A stretch of 64,000 nt of DNA, from the NCBI RefSeq assembly GCF_026341815.1, contig NZ_JAPENX010000003.1, forward strand, positions 1 through 64,000, written 5' to 3'. Of the stretch, positions 59,147-64,000 are shown one piece after another. Under the pieces are notes generated by a model that was not told the origin of the DNA, ran no database searches, and saw only the letters and a program-made list of their open reading frames with translations. The first letter of the stretch is position 1. The number at the start of each line of letters is the position of its first letter. A program made the translations under genes and the position numbers. This stretch comes from Streptomyces sp. NBC_00572. GTDB lineage: Bacteria; Actinomycetota; Actinomycetes; Streptomycetales; Streptomycetaceae.

Positions 59147-60730
59147 TCAGACCACTTCCGGAGCTTCCGGACTCGCTGAAGCCTCAGGACTCACGGAAGC
59201 CTCCGTGCTCGCGGAAGTCGCCGGGCTGTCGGAGGCCTCCGGAGCCGACCGCTCCCGCTGGCCGACCCCCCGGCCCGCGGGACCGACTCCGGTCGAGGTG
59301 TCCATGCGCTTGTCGAGGATCTCAAGGGCCCGCCGGGCCATGCCGTTCGAGCGGACCATGCCACCGAGCGTCGCCGAGCCCCGGGTGATGTCCGCGAACG
59401 CGTTCCACGCCGGGCGCAGCCCCGTGAGCGTCGCGTGCAGCAGACCCGGCCGCCGCTCGAAGACGGCGAGCATCCGCCGGCCGACGGCCATCTCGACACC
59501 GAGGCCGGCCTTGATGGCGAAGGCGTAGTTCAGGGCCTGACGCCGGGCGTCGACCGCGTCGTTGGCCTCGGCGACCCGTACCGCCCACTCGCCGGCGAGC
59601 CGGCCCGAGCGGAGCGCGTACGAGATGCCCTCTCGCGTCCACGGCTCCAGGAGCCCGGCCGCGTCACCGCAGACGAGGACCCGGCCGCGGGAGAGCGGCG
59701 AGTCGTCGGTGCGGCAGCGCGTCAGATGACCGGAGGAGATCGTGGGCTCGAAGCCGGAGAGGCCGAGCCGGGCGACGAAGTCCTCCATGTACCGCTTGGT
59801 GGCGGCGCCCTCGCCGCGCGCCGAGATGACGCCGACGGTCAGCGTGTCGCCCTTCGGGAAGACCCATCCGTAACTGCCGGGCATCGGGCCCCAGTCGATG
59901 AGGACACGGCCCTTCCAGTCCTCGGCCACCGACGGCGGCACGGGGATCTCCGCCTCAAGGCCCAGGTCGACCTGACCGAGCTTCACCCCCACATGAGCGC
60001 CTATCCGGCTGGCGCTGCCGTCGGCACCGATGACCGCGCGCGCGAGCACGGTCTCCCCGTCGGCGAGGACCACGGCGACGGTCCGCCGGTCAGGGACCGC
60101 CGGGCCGTGCTGCTCCACGCGGGTCACGGTGGCCCCGGTCCGCAGTTCGGCGCCGGCCTTCTGGGCGTGCTCGACGAGCTGCGCGTCGAACTCGGGGCGG
60201 TTGATGAGCCCGAAGAGCATCTTCCGCGAGCGACGGGTCCGGGCGAAGCGTCCGTCCAGGGAGAAGGTGACGGCGTGCACCCGGTCCTGGAGGGGCAGTT
60301 CGAAGCCGGGCGGCAGGCAGTCGCGGGAGGGGCCGATGATGCCGCCGCCGCAGGTCTTGTACCGGGGCAGCTCGGACTTCTCCAGGAGCAGCACCCGACG
60401 TCCCGCGACGGCCGCCGCGTAGGCCGCGGACGCGCCTGCCGGTCCCGCGCCGACGACCACGACGTCCCAGACCTCGGCCTGCTGGGCCTCACCGGCCGCC
60501 CCGACTTCGAGGTCCGCCTCGACCACGGCGTCCGCCTCGACTTCGAGGTCCGGCGCCGCTCCGTCGGCCGCGACGTGCGCGAGGGCCGCGTCCGTGACGT
60601 CGTCCGCGACCTCGTTCCCGACCGCGTCCGTGACCTCGTCCGTCGCCGCCTCCGCACCGATGCCCTCAGGAGTCGCGCCTTCGGGGGCGGTGTTCTCCGG
60701 ACCGGCGTTCTCCGCTTGCTCGCTGCTCAC
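59147..60730 (-). CDS. geranylgeranyl-reductase-family flavoprotein
   Basis: 527 residues. FAD Rossmann motif VWDVVVVGAGPAGASAAYAA begins at about residue 88. TCGGGIIGPSRDCLP is the substrate/cofactor segment of this family, and RVLVCGDAAGLLEPWTREGI (GD-motif) follows. GTREGISYALRSG-like sequence continues. It reduces isoprenoid double bonds such as menaquinone or geranylgeranyl chains in relatives. Both ends are unusual: about 85 acidic, repeat-rich residues before the Rossmann fold and about 40 Ser/Ala/Pro/Glu residues after. GTG start with GGAG upstream. Confidence 0.88.
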   Translation of the reverse strand: MSSEQAENAGPENTAPEGATPEGIGAEAATDEVTDAVGNEVADDVTDAALAHVAADGAAPDLEVEADAVVEADLEVGAAGEAQQAEVWDVVVVGAGPAGASAAYAAAVAGRRVLLLEKSELPRYKTCGGGIIGPSRDCLPPGFELPLQDRVHAVTFSLDGRFARTRRSRKMLFGLINRPEFDAQLVEHAQKAGAELRTGATVTRVEQHGPAVPDRRTVAVVLADGETVLARAVIGADGSASRIGAHVGVKLGQVDLGLEAEIPVPPSVAEDWKGRVLIDWGPMPGSYGWVFPKGDTLTVGVISARGEGAATKRYMEDFVARLGLSGFEPTISSGHLTRCRTDDSPLSRGRVLVCGDAAGLLEPWTREGISYALRSGRLAGEWAVRVAEANDAVDARRQALNYAFAIKAGLGVEMAVGRRMLAVFERRPGLLHATLTGLRPAWNAFADITRGSATLGGMVRSNGMARRALEILDKRMDTSTGVGPAGRGVGQRERSAPEASDSPATSASTEASVSPEASASPEAPEVV

Positions 60731-60894
60731 GATGTGCTTCTGCTCCTGATCCGACCGGTGGTCTGCTCCTGACGCATCCTACGGCGCGGTAGCCAGAGGC
60801 CCGCGCCGTAGGATCGGCGGTGCGTTCGCCGTACCACGACATACGCCGAACGCCGTCCTACAGTCGTAACGTCGCACCCATCAGGAGCGTGCCC

Positions 60895-62259
60895 ATGACC
60901 TCGAATCCGATCGCCGAGACCGTCCGGTCCCTGATGCCCCGAGCCAAGGCCGAGCTCACGGAGCTGGTGGCCTTCGAGTCGGTGGCGGACGAGGCCGTGG
61001 CCCCGCGCAGCGAGTGCGAGGGCGCCGCCAACTGGGTCGCGGACGCCCTGCGTGCCGAGGACTTCCAGGACGTGGCGCTGCTCGACACCCCGGACGGTTC
61101 GCAGGCGGTGTACGGCATCCTGCCCGGCCCGGCCGGCGCGCCGACCGTCCTTCTCTACGCCCACTACGACGTCCAGCCGAAGCTGGACGAGTCCGCCTGG
61201 CTCACCCCGCCGTTCGAGCTGACGGAGCGGAACGGGCGCTGGTACGGGCGTGGCGCGGCCGACTGCAAGGGCGGCTTCATCCTGCACCTGCTCGCGCTGC
61301 GCGCCCTGAAGGCGAACGGCGGCGTTCCCGTGACGGTCAAGGTGATCGTCGAGGGTTCGGAGGAGCAGGGCACCGGCGGTCTCGAGCGCTACGCCGAGCA
61401 GCACCCCGAGCTGCTCGTCTCCGACGCCATCGTCATCGGCGACGCGGGCAACTTCCGAGTGGGGCTGCCGACCGTGACCGCGACCCTGCGCGGCATGACG
61501 ATGATCCGGGTGGGGATCGACACCCTGGAGGGCAATCTGCACTCCGGTCAGTTCGGCGGCGCCGCGCCGGACGCGCTGGCCGCGCTGATCCGCGTACTGG
61601 ACTCGCTGCGCGGCCCGGACGGTTCGACCGTCATCGACGGGCTGCCGGGCGACCAGGTGTGGGAGGGGCTGCAGTACCCGGAGGAGGACTTCCGCCAGGA
61701 CGCCAAGGTCCTCGCCGGGGTGGCGCTGCCCGGCTCCGGAACGGTCGCCGACCGGATCTGGGCGCGTCCGGCCGTCACCGTCATCGGCATCGACTGCCAC
61801 CCGGTGGCCGGGGCGACCCCGTCGATCCCGTCGTCGGCCCGTGCCCAGCTCAGCCTGCGGGTGCCGCCGGGCCTGGACTCGGCCGAGGTGACGAAGCTGC
61901 TCTTCGCTCACATCGAGAAGCACACGCCGTGGAACGCCCGGGTCTCCCTCGAACAGGTCGGCCAGGGCCAGCCGTTCCAGGCGGACACGTCGAGCCCGGC
62001 GTACGCGTCGATGGCCGAGGCGATGCGGATCGCGTACCCCGGCCAGGAGATGCAGACGGCGGGCATGGGCGGCTCGATCCCGCTCTGCAACACGCTGGCC
62101 TCGCTGTACCCGGAGTCGGAGATCCTCCTGATCGGCCTGAGCGAGCCGGAGGCGCAGATCCACGCGCCCAACGAGTCGGTCTCGCCGGAGGAGCTGGAGC
62201 GGCTGTCGGTGGCCGAGGCGCACTTCCTCCTCAACTACGCGCATTCGAAGCAGGGCTGA
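60895..62259 (+). CDS. M20-family dipeptidase
   Basis: 454 residues from the ATG at 60895 (AGGAG upstream). Metal-binding motifs: TVLLYAHYDVQP (His, Asp), GRGAADCKGGFILH (Asp), VIVEGSEEQGTGGL (catalytic Glu-Glu), SDAIVIGDAGNF and IHAPNESVSPEELE (His). A lid dimerisation domain of about 170 residues lies between (LHSGQFGGAAPDALAALIRV). The family includes M20F aminoacyl-dipeptide hydrolases. It is likely a cytoplasmic zinc dipeptidase. Confidence 0.93.
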   Translation: MTSNPIAETVRSLMPRAKAELTELVAFESVADEAVAPRSECEGAANWVADALRAEDFQDVALLDTPDGSQAVYGILPGPAGAPTVLLYAHYDVQPKLDESAWLTPPFELTERNGRWYGRGAADCKGGFILHLLALRALKANGGVPVTVKVIVEGSEEQGTGGLERYAEQHPELLVSDAIVIGDAGNFRVGLPTVTATLRGMTMIRVGIDTLEGNLHSGQFGGAAPDALAALIRVLDSLRGPDGSTVIDGLPGDQVWEGLQYPEEDFRQDAKVLAGVALPGSGTVADRIWARPAVTVIGIDCHPVAGATPSIPSSARAQLSLRVPPGLDSAEVTKLLFAHIEKHTPWNARVSLEQVGQGQPFQADTSSPAYASMAEAMRIAYPGQEMQTAGMGGSIPLCNTLASLYPESEILLIGLSEPEAQIHAPNESVSPEELERLSVAEAHFLLNYAHSKQG

Positions 62260-62324
62260 CGGAGCGACGGCTTCGTCCTACAGGGTCGCTACCACCCCTA
62301 CGTTTCGCGGTAGGGCGACCCCGT

Positions 62325-62445
62325 ACGGATTCGCCGTAGGCCTTCGCCCTAAGGGTTCGCCGTACGAGTTCGCCGTACGAGTTCGCCGTACGGGATCGTC
62401 GCAGGCCTTCGCCGCGCGGGTTCGCCGTACGAGTTCAGCGTTCGG
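62325..62445. repeat. 13-bp tandem repeats
   Basis: Unit GTTCGCCGTACGA occurs exactly at 62355-62367, 62368-62380 and 62420-62432, with near copies at 62381-62393 and 62433-62445 and decayed ones back to 62325. It lies in the 247-bp space between the dipeptidase and the TmrB-Nudix gene. A 13-bp period excludes a coding repeat. Confidence 0.8.
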
Positions 62446-62506
62446 CGAAGCCGCTCCATCGGCCGGGCCAGGACTCGATGCCTCCGGCCGGTGGCCGCTC
62501 CGGCGG

Positions 62507-63541
62507 TCAGCCCACCGGGTCTCCCGCCTCCAGGTTGAGCACCGTGCCGCGTTCGCGCGCGCGCAGGGCCCAGCGGAGACGGCGGTAGCGGACGGGGGGC
62601 AGGAGGTCGGCGGCCTCCTCCTCGGTGACGAAGCGCCAGTCGCGGAGTTCGGCGCCGGGGAGGTGGAGGCGCTCCGTGTCGGCGGGGCCGAGCGTGCCGC
62701 CGTCGAAAAGGAGGCGGAGTCCTCCGTAGCCGGGGGGCTGGGGGCGTTCCCAGTCGACGAGCAGGAGGCGGGGTACGGCGTCGAGTTCGAGGCCTATCTC
62801 CTCGGCCACCTCGCGCATTCCGGCTCGGGCCGGGGGTTCTCCGGCCTCGACGACCCCGCCGGGAAACTCCCAACCGGGCTTGTAGGTGGGGTCGACGAGC
62901 AGGAAGCGGTCCTGCTCGTCGAAGAGCAGGACTCCTGCGGCAAGCGTCTCGCCGGTCGGTTCGGGCGTCTGGACGATGCCGCAGGGCGTGGCCTGCCCCG
63001 CCCGGACCGCGTCGGCGACGGACCGGGCGACCTCGGCCACGGTGAGCGCCGAGGTGTCGACGACGTACGCGTCGGTGGCGAGCCAGCCGAGCGCGGTGCG
63101 GTAGGGCGCGACATGGCCGTGGCACCAGTCCCGGACGCGCGCGTCGGTCTCGGGGTCGCCGTACTCCGACCTGCCGTCGATACGTTGCCGCAGGATCGTT
63201 TCCTCCGGGGCGAGCAGCACATGACGCACGTCGATGCGGCGGGCCGCGAGCCCACCGAAGATCTCGTCCCGGTACTCCTGCCGCAGCAGGGTCATCGGGA
63301 CGATCAGGACACCGCCGACCTCGGCGAGCAGCGCGGCGGCGGTGTCGACCACCAGGCGTCGCCAGATCGGCAGGTCCTGGTAGTCCTCGACCTCGGCGAG
63401 CCGCTTGGCCGGCAGGAGGCCGCGCAGGCCCCCGCCGGTGACCTCGGGGTCGTACAGCGTGCTGTTCGGGATCAGATCGACCAGCTCGCGCGCGGTACTC
63501 GACTTCCCCGCGCCGAACGCACCGTTGATCCAGACGATCAC
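62507..63541 (-). CDS. TmrB-like P-loop ATPase fused to a Nudix hydrolase
   Basis: 344 residues from the GTG at 63541 (GAGGGGGAAAC upstream). Residues 1-180 resemble TmrB, the tunicamycin-resistance ATPase: MIVWINGAFGAGKSSTAREL (Walker A GAFGAGKSS), YDPEVTGGGLRGLLP, DLPIWRRLVVDTAAALL, GGVLIVPMTLLRQEYRDEIF. From about 200 a Nudix domain follows: EFPGGVVEAGEPPARAGMRE then VAEEIGLELD (Nudix box GX5EX7REVAEEIGL). The two activities could act on one nucleotide-linked substrate. It is probably monocistronic. Confidence 0.87.
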   Translation of the reverse strand: MIVWINGAFGAGKSSTARELVDLIPNSTLYDPEVTGGGLRGLLPAKRLAEVEDYQDLPIWRRLVVDTAAALLAEVGGVLIVPMTLLRQEYRDEIFGGLAARRIDVRHVLLAPEETILRQRIDGRSEYGDPETDARVRDWCHGHVAPYRTALGWLATDAYVVDTSALTVAEVARSVADAVRAGQATPCGIVQTPEPTGETLAAGVLLFDEQDRFLLVDPTYKPGWEFPGGVVEAGEPPARAGMREVAEEIGLELDAVPRLLLVDWERPQPPGYGGLRLLFDGGTLGPADTERLHLPGAELRDWRFVTEEEAADLLPPVRYRRLRWALRARERGTVLNLEAGDPVG

Positions 63542-63733
63542 GTTTCCCCCTCTTCGACAGCCCCCTGTGGCTTGCCCGCAACACCCTGCCACGAAAACCA
63601 CGAAGTCATGTCCCGGTGATTCGGCGCCTCGGTGATTCGGGGTCGCGGTGATGCGGCGTTCGACGTCTCGGCATGTGCGTGACACTTCCGCGCGGGTGTC
63701 GTTGAGAACGGCAAGCACGAGGGGGTGCGGAGA

Positions 63734-63916
63734 ATGAGTCGTAGGGTTCTCGAACGTTTTCCGGCCGGCGGCCCGCGGGGCAGCTGGCCGGCGGAGGAGT
63801 TCGCCGGGGCGCGGCGCGACGAGGGGGTGCCGGCCCGGGTCGTCATGGATCTGGCGTCCGACACCTTCCTGGTGATCGTCGAGCAGCGGGCGCCGGAGCG
63901 GATACGGGAGGAGTGA
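63734..63916 (+). CDS. small conserved hypothetical protein
   Basis: 60 residues from the ATG at 63734: MSRRVLERFPAGGPRGSWPA, EEFAGARRDEGVPARVVMDL, ASDTFLVIVEQRAPERIREE. The ribosome-binding region GGGGTGCGGAG is strong. It looks like a compact alpha/beta protein with many streptomycete relatives as far as I recall; no function known. The gene is isolated in the last 500 bases of the window. Confidence 0.65.
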   Translation: MSRRVLERFPAGGPRGSWPAEEFAGARRDEGVPARVVMDLASDTFLVIVEQRAPERIREE

Positions 63917-64000
63917 GCCGGGGGGATCGAGTCAGGAGGAGCGAGCCGGGGTACGGCTTCCCGGCTTCCCCTCGCTCAGGCCGCCGGGCCCGTCCACGCT

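Noticed and set aside
62325..62445. CRISPR array
   Set aside because: Repeats are only 13 bp and directly tandem, without spacers or cas genes.

Overview
The window is high-GC actinobacterial chromosome and almost certainly Streptomyces. The evidence is strong third-position GC bias, many GTG starts, F420-dependent and mycothiol-type enzymes, ROK, PucR and MHS-transporter families, and small families that I know mainly from streptomycetes (DUF6643, DUF6131-like, DUF4865). I cannot name the species from sequence alone.

Region 1 (1-17.3 kb) looks accessory and partly decayed. It opens with a complete IS701-like element bounded by a CTAA target duplication and carrying a passenger gene. Next come stress- and redox-type genes: DUF2188, a YbdK-like ligase, CsbD, a HAD hydrolase, an F420 enzyme, and a coupled methyltransferase / CDGSH / diiron oxidase-like / flavin reductase group. 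From 10.7 to 17.3 kb lies a gene graveyard: a tyrosine integrase with three in-frame stops, a lipid-kinase remnant, a SigB/SigF-type sigma gene with a nonsense codon and a frameshift, and an OLD-nuclease stub. Scattered among these are an intact cold-shock gene, a MerR-like gene behind a perfect 32-bp palindrome, a small HTH gene and a small hypothetical gene. Long gene-free stretches hold short repeats.

Region 2 (17.5-54.8 kb) reads like core chromosome: an MHS transporter convergent with a GAF/PucR regulator and 3-hydroxybutyrate dehydrogenase; Nudix; Lnt; a PH-like membrane protein; glutamate racemase; an HpnB-like glycosyltransferase; DUF6643; MOSC; a beta-helix/AAA fusion facing a membrane-spanning hydrolase; a DeoR regulator with SRPBCC proteins; a Cds1-type PLP enzyme; an anti-sigma-like ATPase; an FtsX-type ABC transporter operon beside a TetR gene; a lipoprotein; a ROK regulator; two MFS exporters; a MarR regulator; and a two-component system.

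Region 3 (54.9-57.7 kb) is an arsenic island. arsI is divergent from a four-gene coupled operon arsR-aquaporin-arsC-arsN1-like. It could handle arsenate, arsenite and organoarsenicals without an Acr3/ArsB pump in the window. Region 4 (57.7-64 kb) holds a TetR / F420-type reductase pair with repeated operator-like sites, a geranylgeranyl-reductase-like flavoprotein, an M20 dipeptidase and a TmrB-like kinase fused to a Nudix domain.

A recurring theme is tandem duplication that starts at or spans a stop codon, seen after six genes (18857, 24236, 24902, 29572, 38272 and 44225). All functional statements rest on motif recognition by eye; no database search was run.
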